Positions 10,060 to 21,283 of a stretch of DNA of 64,000 bases are shown piece by piece. Origin of the DNA: Antedon bifida (taxonomy: Eukaryota; Echinodermata; Crinoidea; Comatulida; Antedonidae); contig OY727096.1 of NCBI GenBank assembly GCA_963402885.1, positions 10,583,820-10,647,819 on the forward strand, given 5' to 3'. The position numbers and the translations under genes were made by a program. How positions within the stretch are numbered: position 1 is the first letter of the stretch; each line of letters begins with the position of its first letter. Below the pieces are notes generated by a model. It was not told the origin of the DNA and ran no database searches. It saw nothing but the letters and a program-made list of their open reading frames with translations.

Positions 10060-12732
10060 CACTCCAATGTTATAAGGAAGTTACCATTAAATGCAAACAA
10101 TACAATGTAAATGTATGTAGTTATTAGTGTTTGTTTAGTAGTACTCTTATCATCGATTGTTTAAATATGAAAGTATATCTTATAACACACTTACTTCTTC
10201 ATACTTTCTTCTATTGACTCAATGTAAATAATGCGGAGTGTTACAGATAAAAATAAACACAAATAAAATACCTTATTATTCGGTGCTTTTACAATTTCAA
10301 AACTATTTTTCTTTTTACCAGATCTAATTAATTGACCTACACAAACCAATGCAAACTCATTTTTTAAGAAGCAATGGACGTTAATAATATACCGACAAAA
10401 TTAAATTCTGTGCCATGCAACGAGAACAGTGTTAATATAACGTATTTGTCAATGATATGCTTTTTAAGCGATTGATTGAGAAATATTATATTTAACAGAC
10501 GACAAGAAAGTACAGATGTAACGCAGCCTATTTTCTCTAGACATAGAACCATGTATTGATAATTATAAACTGTAATTATTAAAAATAAACTTAACGTTTT
10601 AATAGCAATAACAACTAGCATGTTCATATTGAGTCAACGTTTACACAATTTAAATGACAATGAATCTAAACTGAAAAAAAACTATTTGTGGGAGTGATAT
10701 TTAAAAATGAAACATCATGTACGTGTTAAGGTGTGTGTGTAAAAAAACAAAAATATCCACTGTTGTGGATGTTCACATACTGTAGTTACAAGCTTACTTC
10801 TTCTTTTCAATTTACTGTCGTCAAACGCGAAGTAGGTGGTTGGATGGGGAATAATCAATGATTACACTATAGTTTCGATATACCTACGTAGGCCTACTTT
10901 GTTGACAAAGAATTAAATGTTAAAGATATATAGACCTATACAATTGTTGACGTTTTGTAAAAATAATGCATAAACATTACTTTAAAAACATTAAACCAGG
11001 TCATCCATTCATTTTATTTATGTACGTTGTATGGATAACTATGAGAAAAAGAAACAATGCACTACCTAAGTAGCTCGCATCGAATGTCCTCTCGTGGACG
11101 GTCTTCTTAGGTGTAGGCCTAGCTGGTAAAGAGCAGTAACGTAGGAACATCTTACGGTAGCTATAGGGTATAAAAGTTTGTATTTTTAAATAGGTACTTT
11201 ACCTCATCGATATAACAATAATAAAGATACATAAATAGTATACATTAGTCATTCTCCTCCACCAATACATTGATTTATTTTTAAAAAGATAATACAATTA
11301 ACAAATAGACGAATAATAATACATTATAAAAATATGTTTTAAAACACAAAATGAAAAACGTTTACTTAATCTATAACCATATTTACATATATTATAATCT
11401 ATGTTAACAGAAGTATCTTGGTTCTCACATCACTAACTAAAAAAGACGCTATGAATAAACACGATACCCTAAGATATCAGCGATTTTACCCTTTAAATCA
11501 TTACCAATACATTAATTTACTTTAAAAAAGATAATACAGTTACAAATAGGCGAATAATACATTCTAAAAATACCTTTTAAAACACAAATGAACAAATTAT
11601 ACTTAATCTAGAACTGTTTACATAATTATAATCTATGTTGACATAAGTTGGTTTTTACATCTTCACTAGCTAAACTAAAAAAGCTATAAATACACACGAT
11701 ACCATAATATATCAGCGATACTACCCTTTCGATCTTGATTCAACATAATTAAAGGATCGGAAAATGAATTGATACATTTTTCCTATAAATTTAGGTTATA
11801 CCTAATACTGTGATAAAATATAACTATTCATCAGATTTTAGATTAGAGTAATAGACAACAACTTTGAGTAGCTAGATTTAATCAAATAAATTTACGAATA
11901 TAATACAGTCTATTGTTACTTATTTGTCATCACCGATTAGTTTTTAAGATTATTGCAATATGGATATGCATTCGGAAATAAAGAGAAATGAAATGAAGTG
12001 AAGCTGCTCTCTGTTAAACAATATATATTATCTTTTCCCGTGTTCGGTAGCTAGGTCTACTAACGAGTTTTTAACTTAAAACTGAAGGCAAAGGTCATGA
12101 CTGCTTTATGTTTATAAATTAACAAAAATGGAATGAAATCTAAAATAAAAGATATTTACTTAAATAATACTGTACAGAAGAAGTAGATGATAATGACAGT
12201 GACCCGCTTTCTCTTGGGATATCTCAATGTTTCAGCCAAATATCTACTAGATTTGTGTTGAGAATTATTAGTAAGAATGCGTATCAATTGGATCTATATA
12301 ACACGTGCGTAGTGAATAATCACTTTCCATCCTAATTTTAAAGAGGAAATTAATGTATCCAGTCGTTAGATTCAGATACTTTTTTTAGAAGATTTCATTA
12401 GAATCTTGTTAAAGTGGCGATATTGATATATCTAAACCATGAAATGTACACATTTATTTCTTTAAACAACGGTAATTAAGTTGAAACAACCCGATTATGT
12501 GGCTGTTAGTACACTCAGTGTGGAAGACTGCCGACAGTCTACCAGAGACCTATCTGCTGACTGTATTAAGTACTTTTAATACACGATGTCGCTGTCATTA
12601 GATCGTATGTGAAGACATGGTATAACGTAAAATGTGTATTCAATATATCAAATCCAGAATCGGGTGCAGGTTTATCGTACTGCCATGCAAGAATGGATGT
12701 AGGTGTTTTCCGCCGCTTTTAGGCCTTCTAGT
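10060..12732. other. Intergenic region upstream of gene A
   Basis: AT-rich sequence with no convincing exon on either strand. The only structure I see is the tandem duplication at 11261-11734. Distal regulatory elements of gene A could lie here but cannot be recognised by eye. Confidence 0.5.
11261..11734. repeat. Diverged tandem duplication, ~242 bp period
   Basis: Unit 1 (11261-11500) starts with 'accaatacattgattta' and unit 2 (11503-11734) with 'accaatacattaattta'. The order of shared blocks is the same in both: 'aagataataca', 'tataatctatgtt', 'cacgatacc' and 'atatcagcgat'. The many substitutions and small indels indicate an old duplication. Confidence 0.8.
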
Positions 12733-15700
12733 CAATTTCATTTCATTTCATTTCAAAAGACATTTATTTTCCTCCATAGCAATACAGTACAAAATAATAA
12801 ACAAAAATGGTAAGGAATATAAAAAATGAAATAGATGTTTGTTGGATAAAACAACAGAAAAGTGAATTTAAGAAAATTGGCTATGGAGGAAGGCATAATC
12901 CCGAGAAGATGAGGAAATCTTGTGCTGGGTATGCCTATGCAAATAAAATGGATAATTGAATAAGAGTGGAAATAAAGAGAAACAAACAAGACAAAAAAAC
13001 GCACAGAAAAGGAAAAATAAAAAATAAATAAATTAATTAATTAATTAAAAAAAAATAAATAAAATAAATAAATAAATAAATAAATTGATAAAAAATAGAT
13101 CAATCAAATTGTAGAATCAGAAAATAAAACTCAAAAACCACAGTAGATCAATGTTCAGCAGCATAAATCAAATTGCGACATTCGATTGTTGTCTTTTTAA
13201 TACTTTAACATTAGGTGTTGTTTTAATTTTTTGGAAAATAAAGAAATTGAAACAGCATTTGTAATTGGGGGTGGTAAACTGTTCATCATTGATGGACCGG
13301 AGTATCTAATACTGTTTTGAAAATAATTGGTGTTGTGGATAGGTATGTGTATATTAGTTCTAGAACGTGTAGGGTAATTGTGAATAGAAAAATTCGGAAT
13401 AAACATATTGTTTAAATGATTTGGAGAAGTGGAATGCAGGGCGGAGAATACAAATTTGCCTTGTTGCATTATGTTTATATCAATGAGTTTGAGGAGATTA
13501 AGTTTGGAAAATAAATGGGAAGAATGGGACCGCGGTGGAGCGCCAGATATAATCCTGATAGCCTTCTTTTGTATAATTTGCAGTTTACTGAGGTTGGATA
13601 CGTAAGTATTGGCCCAGACAATGTTACAGTAGCTCAAATAGGGAAGAATGAGGGAGCAGTAAAGGGTTCGAAGAATATTAAGGGGTACAAATGAGGATAA
13701 CCTAGAAATGATACCAACGCTTTTGGAAGTTTTATTCTCTACTTCTTTAATATGATTTTTCCATGTTAGATTGCTGTCCATAACTACACCTAAAAACTTA
13801 GCTGATTGAACACAAGGTATATCATGGTTGTCAATGGTAATTCTGTTGGCTGATAAGTCAATAGATTTTAATAGTTGTGGGGTCCCAAAGAGGATGAAGC
13901 TACATTTTTTATGATTAAGAGAAAGTTTATTAGCTGCAAAATATTGGGACAAATTTATCAAATTGGAGTTGACTGTATTGAATAAGGATTGGACATTTTT
14001 GTTAGAATAAAGAACAGTAGTGTCGTCAGCATAAAGGAAAAAATTAAGGAGCTTTGAAGAGAAGTGAATATCATTGATGTATAGAATAAATAAGAGGGGG
14101 CCAAGTAGAGATCCTTGAGGGACGCCGCATGTGATAGGACTAAAAGTGGATATGGAGTGAGAGTATTTGGTACATTGGGCACGATTGGAGAGGTAACTAT
14201 TTAAGAGATTAATTGCAGATCCACGGATTCCATAGTGAGATAATTTGTGTAGAAGAATACTGTGGTCAATAGTATCAAAAGCCTTGGAAAGGTCTATGAA
14301 AATGCCGATTGCAAGATGGCGGTTTTCGAAAGCGTCTATAATTTTATTTGTCAGGTCGATGAGAGCCATTGACGTGTTGTGTCCCTTTCTGAAACCGTAT
14401 TGTCTGTTGAAAAGTATGTTGAATTTGGTAATAAATGAAAATATTCGGTCATAAATTACTCTTTCCAGGGCTTTTGAAAAAATGGATAGAATGGAGATGG
14501 GTCGATAATTAGAAAGATCAGATTTTGGACCAGATTTGTAAATAGGGGTAACGCGCGCTAGCTTCATCCTCTCTGGGAACACACCGCTGGATAAAGCAAG
14601 ATTAAAAATATGACACAGGGGAAGGGAAATCAGGTCAGCAATGTATTTAATGGCCTTGGTATGAAAGTCATCAATACCTGGAGATTTATTATTTTCAAAA
14701 GAAGTTATTATTTTGACTATTTCAGACTCATCAACTGGGTTAAGAAATATTGAATTTGGATTTGGATTCGGTAAGAATTCTTTGAATGATTTGGTAACAC
14801 GGGGAATTTGGTTTGCAAGGGTGGGGCCAATTTCGACAAAGTATTTATTAAAGGCATTAGAAATTTTCTCCTGATCTTCGGTCAATTCGCCATCGCAGTT
14901 AAAGCGAGTATTGGATTGTTGTTTGCTGTTGTTTTTGTTAATCAGAGAATTAATTGTCTTCCAAGTTGCCTTGATATCATTTTTATGTTTGTGAAATATA
15001 TTTTGGAAGTAATTAGCTTTAGAAATTTTGATTACAGAATTCAATTTATTGCGGTATAGTTTATAAGCTTTTTCATTTATGGGAGTCGGACGGTGAAGAA
15101 ATTTGGCATATAATTTCTGCTTATATTTTATAGATTTGAGCAAGCCGTCAGACATCCATGATTTTATTTTTTTGTCTTTTTTAGTGTTGTATTGGAGGGG
15201 GAAGTTTTTGTCGTAAAGGGACTTTAGTGTGTTTTCAAAGTAATTGTATGCTATATCGGGGTCCTGGTTATAAAATACATTGGTCCACTGTTGAGAAGCC
15301 ACTTCTTGACGGAAGTGTTCTAATGTAGAGGGGTTAATTCTCCTAAAAGCCGATTTATCTTCCCTGTTTGAGCTAGTAGTAACATTGGACAAAAATGAAA
15401 TATTAAACACTGGGAGATGGTCAGAGATGTCACTGTAAAATAGTCCACTCATGTTTGGAAAGTCAATTTGATTGCTTATGATATTGTCTAACAGGGTAGC
15501 TGTAGTTTTGGTAATACGAGATGGTCTGTGAATGCGGGGAAGGTAGTGATTGCTAAATAAGGAATTAACAAAGTATTGGGCATCGTTGTCTGATTCATAT
15601 TTGAGGATATCAATATTGAAGTCTCCGAGAATGTACACAATTTTGTTTTCTCTTGATAGTTTTGATAAGACAGATTCAAGTTCGTTCGTAAATTGAAGAG

Positions 15701-16302
15701 GGTCAAGGGATGGTGATCTATATACTGTACCAATGACAATGTTTTTAGAGTTAGGTCTATTAATCTCAATAAAAATGGATTCGCAAATAGAGGGATGGAG
15801 ATGAAGATCATGTCTTGTAGCAAATTGAAGACCATCACGAATATACATGGCAACCCCACCGCCGTCTTTATGAGTTCGGTGATTGGAGACAAAGTGGTAG
15901 TTAGGGAGTTGAACCAAGGGATTATCGTACTTAAGCCATGTTTCGCTTACGCCAATTACATCGAATGGTAAATCTAGTAATGTTAAAAGCTGTTTCATGT
16001 CGTCAAAATGTTTTAAAATGCTCCTTGAATTAAAATGGATAGTAGAGAAACATTCACTTGTGGTATTAACAGAAAATTCATTAGGATCGTAATATTGGGA
16101 GGTGCTCATGTTGCTATTTGAAAAAAAATTGTGAATCAGGGTCAATATTGGAGGTAAAGTTATCTGGGTTGATTGAAGATGGAGAAAACAATAAACTTGA
16201 TAATCGGTCGGAATTTGATGTGTTGCAATCTGATCTACAGTGGTTATGAGACATGATAGTACAATGCAAAAAACAAAAGTATAACAATAAAAAACAATTC
16301 AA
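12733..16302 (-). mobile_element. Non-LTR retrotransposon, CR1/L2-like, apparently intact ORF2
   Basis: A minus-strand LINE. Its 3' end is a short (TGAAA)n-like tail at 12733-12755, typical of the L2/CR1 side of the jockey superfamily. A 3' UTR of ~440 bp separates it from the 982-codon ORF. An upstream minus-strand frame (16114-16302) overlaps the ORF start by 32 bases in another frame. It could be the end of an ORF1, but is too short to name. The 5' boundary is not visible; AT-rich sequence continues to about 16930. Confidence 0.8.
13197..16145 (-). CDS. LINE ORF2: AP endonuclease-reverse transcriptase (982 aa)
   Basis: This is the enzyme that nicks target DNA and primes reverse transcription of the element RNA. 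The N-terminal ~250 residues are an AP-type endonuclease: IHFNSRSIL near residue 37, VIGVSETWL near 63, LGDFNIDIL near 170 and ISDHLPVF near 240. The reverse transcriptase follows: RVTPIYKSG, YGFRKGHNTS, FIDLSKAFDTIDH, GVPQGSLLGPLL near 673 and the catalytic YADDT near 704. The C-terminal region has LPYLSYCNIVW and ends with KKLKQHLMLKY. No stop or frameshift interrupts it, so the copy may be young. The exact start is uncertain; an internal methionine (MSTSQY) 13 residues in is also plausible. It is transcribed in the same direction as the receptor genes. Confidence 0.9.
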   Translation of the reverse strand: MTLIHNFFSNSNMSTSQYYDPNEFSVNTTSECFSTIHFNSRSILKHFDDMKQLLTLLDLPFDVIGVSETWLKYDNPLVQLPNYHFVSNHRTHKDGGGVAMYIRDGLQFATRHDLHLHPSICESIFIEINRPNSKNIVIGTVYRSPSLDPLQFTNELESVLSKLSRENKIVYILGDFNIDILKYESDNDAQYFVNSLFSNHYLPRIHRPSRITKTTATLLDNIISNQIDFPNMSGLFYSDISDHLPVFNISFLSNVTTSSNREDKSAFRRINPSTLEHFRQEVASQQWTNVFYNQDPDIAYNYFENTLKSLYDKNFPLQYNTKKDKKIKSWMSDGLLKSIKYKQKLYAKFLHRPTPINEKAYKLYRNKLNSVIKISKANYFQNIFHKHKNDIKATWKTINSLINKNNSKQQSNTRFNCDGELTEDQEKISNAFNKYFVEIGPTLANQIPRVTKSFKEFLPNPNPNSIFLNPVDESEIVKIITSFENNKSPGIDDFHTKAIKYIADLISLPLCHIFNLALSSGVFPERMKLARVTPIYKSGPKSDLSNYRPISILSIFSKALERVIYDRIFSFITKFNILFNRQYGFRKGHNTSMALIDLTNKIIDAFENRHLAIGIFIDLSKAFDTIDHSILLHKLSHYGIRGSAINLLNSYLSNRAQCTKYSHSISTFSPITCGVPQGSLLGPLLFILYINDIHFSSKLLNFFLYADDTTVLYSNKNVQSLFNTVNSNLINLSQYFAANKLSLNHKKCSFILFGTPQLLKSIDLSANRITIDNHDIPCVQSAKFLGVVMDSNLTWKNHIKEVENKTSKSVGIISRLSSFVPLNILRTLYCSLILPYLSYCNIVWANTYVSNLSKLQIIQKKAIRIISGAPPRSHSSHLFSKLNLLKLIDINIMQQGKFVFSALHSTSPNHLNNMFIPNFSIHNYPTRSRTNIHIPIHNTNYFQNSIRYSGPSMMNSLPPPITNAVSISLFSKKLKQHLMLKY

Positions 16303-18239
16303 ATTGAAAAATAAAAATTGATGTCAAGAAAAAATAATTCAAATAAGAAAAATAAATTCCTTCGGGTCTTAAGGACCGGGGTGTGCTAATGGATATAGCT
16401 CAAGACATAAGGATCGGAAAATAGGAATACATGATATTTGGAAACGTTGTTAAAAGGATTAAAGGAATTAAAATAATAATATGGTAAATAAAAATACAAC
16501 TTCATAACATAATAATGATGATATCAATAACGCCAATATAACATTAGTATCAGTGATGTTAATATCAGAGATATTGATATTTGGCCCATCAATAAAATAA
16601 TAGTATCAATAAAATAGGTAATAGTAATAGTTAAGATAATAATAATGTTAATATTATGTATTATAGAACATAAACATCAGTAATAACATTAGGGATAAGA
16701 TCAATAATAGAAATAATAATATAAACAATACAAACATAACATAATCAAAGTCAATAATGTCAATGAAAATATCAGTTACGTCAATCAATGAAAATATCAG
16801 TAACGTCAGTATCAGTGGTAATATTTGGCCCATTAAAAAAAAATGATATAAATAAAACAACAATAACACTAATAAACATATAATAATGGTACTTATGATA
16901 ACGCCAAAAACTGCCGCTAACATTAAGTCATTGACAACCTTTTTTTGACAATAGGCCTGTGTATAGGACTACGATAAATAATAATACAAGTAATAGGCAT
17001 GAAGAATGAAAGTAAAAATTGCAAAAATGATAAAGGATCGATTAGCAATGTTTATAATGAAAGTTAATTAAGGTTCAACAAAGTTGTTGTTATTACAATT
17101 ATTGTTATTGATTATACGAATTACTTAATTAGTTTAGTAGCTCATTTACCTTTTTAGCAGGGCATAATGAATATCGTAGCATAGGCTAGGCCTACTAGTC
17201 TAGCGGGAAATCAACCAATTATTTGGGTGGTACGAGTTTAGGGTAGGAAGTTAAGTACGAGTTGGCATATGTACGATCCGACCAGAGGGTGAATCGACCA
17301 GGGTACACCCACTAGCCCTACTAGAGCATAGGCTATAGGCCTGCGGGAATGGGACATCTGGACGACTAGCTAAGGCTTACATTGGGTACGCCCAAAAAAA
17401 ACATCCTATGAGCATAAAAAGGCCTCATAGAGCCAGACGTGTTAGCCTACTACGGATCACTAATATCTAGGCCTAGCTAGAGTTAATTTTAAATTAAGTA
17501 GGCCTAGGGCTCCTTAATTTCGGTCGCGTTTTCGGCCTACTTTTCAGGAGGACATGTGAGAGGTGAGGTAGGTTAGCCAAGCTGGGCTGACCTAACCTGT
17601 AAGTATGGTAGTATTCTAGCCCATGATGGTCACGAGTTAACATGGGTACAGGTTGACTCGTATCCGTATTCTAGCTTTTGTTATACTTGCCGACACCTTT
17701 ACAAACGCATTAATGAACATAACAAAAGTATTATAGGCGATCACCTACAACAACATGGCATAACTGGTGATATCTCAGAATACTTTATTCTTTAAGTCTT
17801 ATCTAAATGTAACAATAAGTTGTTTAATTAAGGAGATGCTGTGGATCAAAGAGTTAAAACCTACACTTAATAAACAATCGGATTCCATCAAAGCTAAATT
17901 GTTTATCTAACTCAGTAGGAGGAGCTAATTACTTAATTTAACTTTGGTGCTTAGTACACATAATTATTATTTTTTGTATTCACTTGATCTTTAAAAATGG
18001 AGTAACATATATGTCACGCCAGACCTGACCCAAAAGGAGAGGGAGAAAAACAAGCTGTTAAGGGAGACGCTATAATTCAGACGAAATGAAGAAGGCAATG
18101 AGTCCTTAGCTATAAGAAGAGGTAAAATCGTTGATCTGTCTAAAGAAGGTGTAAATTTAAACGCTAAAGAAGGATCAATAAAGGGCAACCAGCCGTTTCC
18201 AAGATAGCAGGAACCTTAACATATTTAGTACCAAAGAAG
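16303..18239. other. AT-rich intergenic sequence with repeat words
   Basis: 16480-16930 is low-complexity (runs of ATA, ATC and AAT with 'aatatcagtaacgtcagt'). 17150-17700 is rich in TAGGCCTA-type words and in copies of a 'ggtacgagtt' motif also found at 25735-25800 and 27690-27820. No gene is recognisable. Confidence 0.45.
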
Positions 18240-21200
18240 AAAGTTGTTTAGTTTCATCTACCATTAGTGATAAAGAAACACATTATTTATGTTCCTAGTC
18301 CAATAACAAAATAAGTCCTGAAGAAAATGTTTCAGTTTCGTCAAATAGAAGTGATAAAGAAAATAACTATTTATGTTCTGATTCTGATTCAAGAAATGAT
18401 GTTATATTGGAAGACCACAATAGTTTCAATGATACAAGTGGATCGAGTGATGATACAGAAGACATCTTACGAGCCAATAAAAAGGACCTCAATAGTAAAA
18501 AGAAACTATATTGTGTGTATACAAATGTAGATGGTCTAATCAGCAAAAAAGCAGAACTAGTGAGCTACTTAAGCAGCAAAATTGATGCACCGGATATTCT
18601 AGCAATTACAGAAGTATTTCCTAAGCGACGAAGTAGTGATATCGATACAACAGTCCTTCAGCTAAATGGGTATGACATGTTTATAACAGACCAGCAGGGC
18701 AGAGGAGTTTGTATATATACAAATAAGGCGCTAAAAGCAACAAGTGTAAACTTTGACACACAAGTAAACAACTTTAACGAAAGTGTCTGGTGCGAGATCA
18801 GACTTGAAAATGAAGAAAATATATTAGTGGGATGCATATATAGAAGTCCAAACTCTTCCAAAGAGAATAATGATGCATTGTTAGATTTGATATCAACAGC
18901 CTGTGGAAGGAAGTACCCTTATCTTTTGATAACTGGTGATTTCAATTATAGAGAGATAGACTGGACATCGTGGATTTCGGGAGCTAGTGAGAATCATGGT
19001 AGTAGCAAGCTTGTTGATTGTCTTCAGGACAACTTCCTTTACCAAGTATCTAACCGAAATACAAGATATAGAGATGGTAATAGACCAAGTCTGTTAGATT
19101 TAATCATTGTGAACGATGAACTACTAATTGATGAAGTATCTGAATACAGCCCACTTGGAAAAAGTGATCATGTAATTCTTGAATTTTATTTAAACTGTTA
19201 TTGTAAGATTGATGATTATCAACCAAGTAGATTTAAATTTTGTAATGGAAACTATCACAATTTAAGAAATGATTTAAATGAAGTCAACTGGACTGAAATG
19301 AATGATAAAGATGTATACACAGCATGGAGTCTTTTTATAGATGCAATACATGAGGCAAATATTCCCAAAACTAAACCGAAAGATGGAATCAAAAAGAAAA
19401 GAAAATCAGCAGTATGGATGAACACGGAAGCTCTAGCTAAAATAAAGAAAAAGTACCATGCATGGAAGCGTTATACTGCTACAAAGCAATACAAAGATTA
19501 TAAGAAATATACAAAATTAAGAAATGCAGCTTCAAAGGAGTCAAAGAAAGCTAAACGGAAGTTAAGACTAACCCAAAATGCTTTTGGAATTATGTAAGGT
19601 CTAAAACAAGAATAAAGTCTGGAATTAGCCACCTGACTAAACCTGATGGGTCTAAAACAAAAAATGATGAAGAAAAAGCTTTTATCTTGAATAATTTCTT
19701 TTGTAGCATGTTTACATGTGAAGACATATCCGATGTACCAGAACTTACAAATAGATATAATGGTGTACCATTGAGCACATTAACATTTTCAAGAGAGCAA
19801 GTTCTAAAGAAGCTGATGAGTTTAAACCCTTCAAAATCTCCGGGCCCAGGCAGCATACATCCACGTGTACTAAAAGAAGCAACAGAAGTAATCGCTGATC
19901 CACTAACAAACATATTTAATAAATCCATAAAGGAAGGTATCATTCCTGACGACTGGAAGGTAGCTCATGTTTCCGCTATATTTAAGAAGGGAAACCCTAC
20001 TAATCCAGGCAACTATAGGCCCATCAGTTTGACATCAGTGATATGTAAAGTAATGGAATCCTTAATCAGAGATGATCTAATGATGTTTCTGGAAGGCAAC
20101 GATCTTATAAGTAACCATCAATATGGATTTAGAGCAGGCAGATCATGTGTAACACAACTGATAATGGTACTTGATAAATGGACAGCTATGATTGATGAAG
20201 AAGGTGGTGTAGACGTAGCATACCTGGATTTTAGCAAGGCCTTCGATACTGTCCCACACCAACGACTACTGAAAAAATACAAGCATATGGAATTAATGGT
20301 AATCTTTTAAAATGGATAGAATGTTTCTTACTTGGAAGGAAGCAGCGTGTTGCAATTAAAGGAACCCTATCGTCTTGGTCTCATGTTACAAGCGGGATAC
20401 CCCAAGGAAGTGTCCTTGGACCTATACTATTATTGATCTACATAAACGATCTACCTGATATATTAGAAACCCACACAGAGATGTTTGCTGATGATACCAA
20501 ACTGTTCAATCACATTAAGAGTCGGGCTGACTGTGAAGCCCTCCAACGTGATATTGATGCTGCTAACGATTGGGCAAAAACTTGGCAGTTGAAGTTTAAC
20601 GTCAATAAGTGCTGCATTATGCATCTTGGCAGGAACCGTGAATTGTACAATTATACGATGTCAGCGGAGGCTTTGCAGGCAAAAGAGGAAGAAAAAGACT
20701 TGGGCGTTGTATTTGACCAGACCCTCAAGTTCAGCAAACACGTTGGAATCGTCAGTAATAGAGCCAATAGAGTTGTTGGTCTGATCAGACATACATTTAA
20801 CTACCTTGATGAGGAAATGTTTCTTCGTAAAGGAGGGCAACAAAAGCAATTCCATCATTAAAAGACCTGGATTATACAGAACGCCTAAAACGACTAAATC
20901 TACCAACATTGGCCTTTAGAAGACTACGAGGAGATATGATTCAAGTTTTTAAAATGGTGACAGGCCTAAGTGGTAGTAGAATGCGTAACTTCTTCCCTAT
21001 GAAAACATACGAGAGAAACGTAAGAAGACATAGATACACCATATATAAGCGACGACCTAAACTGGATATCCGCAAGTACAATTTTTCTTACAGAATTGTT
21101 AACCTATGGAATAGTCTGCCAGAGGAAGCCGTTAACACTACCACAGTAAACGCCTTTAAAAATAAACTTGATAAATTCATTGAAAGAAAATACAACAAAT

Positions 21201-21283
21201 TTACTTTTATGGGATAAAGTGTATTGCAGAAGAATTTAAATCAAGGAAACGAATGAAAAAAAAAAAAAAAAAAAAAAAAAAAC
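18240..21283 (+). mobile_element. Decayed CR1-like LINE with poly(A) tail
   Basis: A plus-strand non-LTR retrotransposon. Its coding region is broken into several frames (18407-21217), followed by a ~38 bp 3' UTR and 28 adenines (21256-21283). A 5' segment holds two related copies of a 'tcagt.tcgtc...agtgataaagaaa' unit (about 18250 and 18332). The 5' limit is approximate. Confidence 0.75.
18407..21217 (+). pseudogene. LINE endonuclease-reverse transcriptase, frameshifted
   Basis: 18407-19597 encodes a full AP endonuclease (YTNVDGLISKK, ITGDFNYREIDW near residue 176, GKSDHVILEF near 252) and the start of the linker. A one-base frame change near 19560-19590 leads to 19600-20310, with NPSKSPGPG, NYRPISLTS, QYGFRAGRS and YLDFSKAFDTVPHQ. 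A second shift near 20275 leads to the frame with GIPQGSVLGP and the catalytic FADDTK near 20485. At 20825 the conserved segment before the RRATK motif (roughly 30 residues) is missing and the frame changes again. 20909-21217 is the C-terminal part with FRRLRGDMIQVFK and WNSLPEEAVN. Three frame breaks and a deletion make it non-functional. It belongs to a different subfamily from the LINE at 12733. Confidence 0.85.

Noticed and set aside
13958..15892. Several open frames overlapping the LINE on both strands
   Set aside because: They are shadows of the 982-codon ORF2, with no independent motifs.
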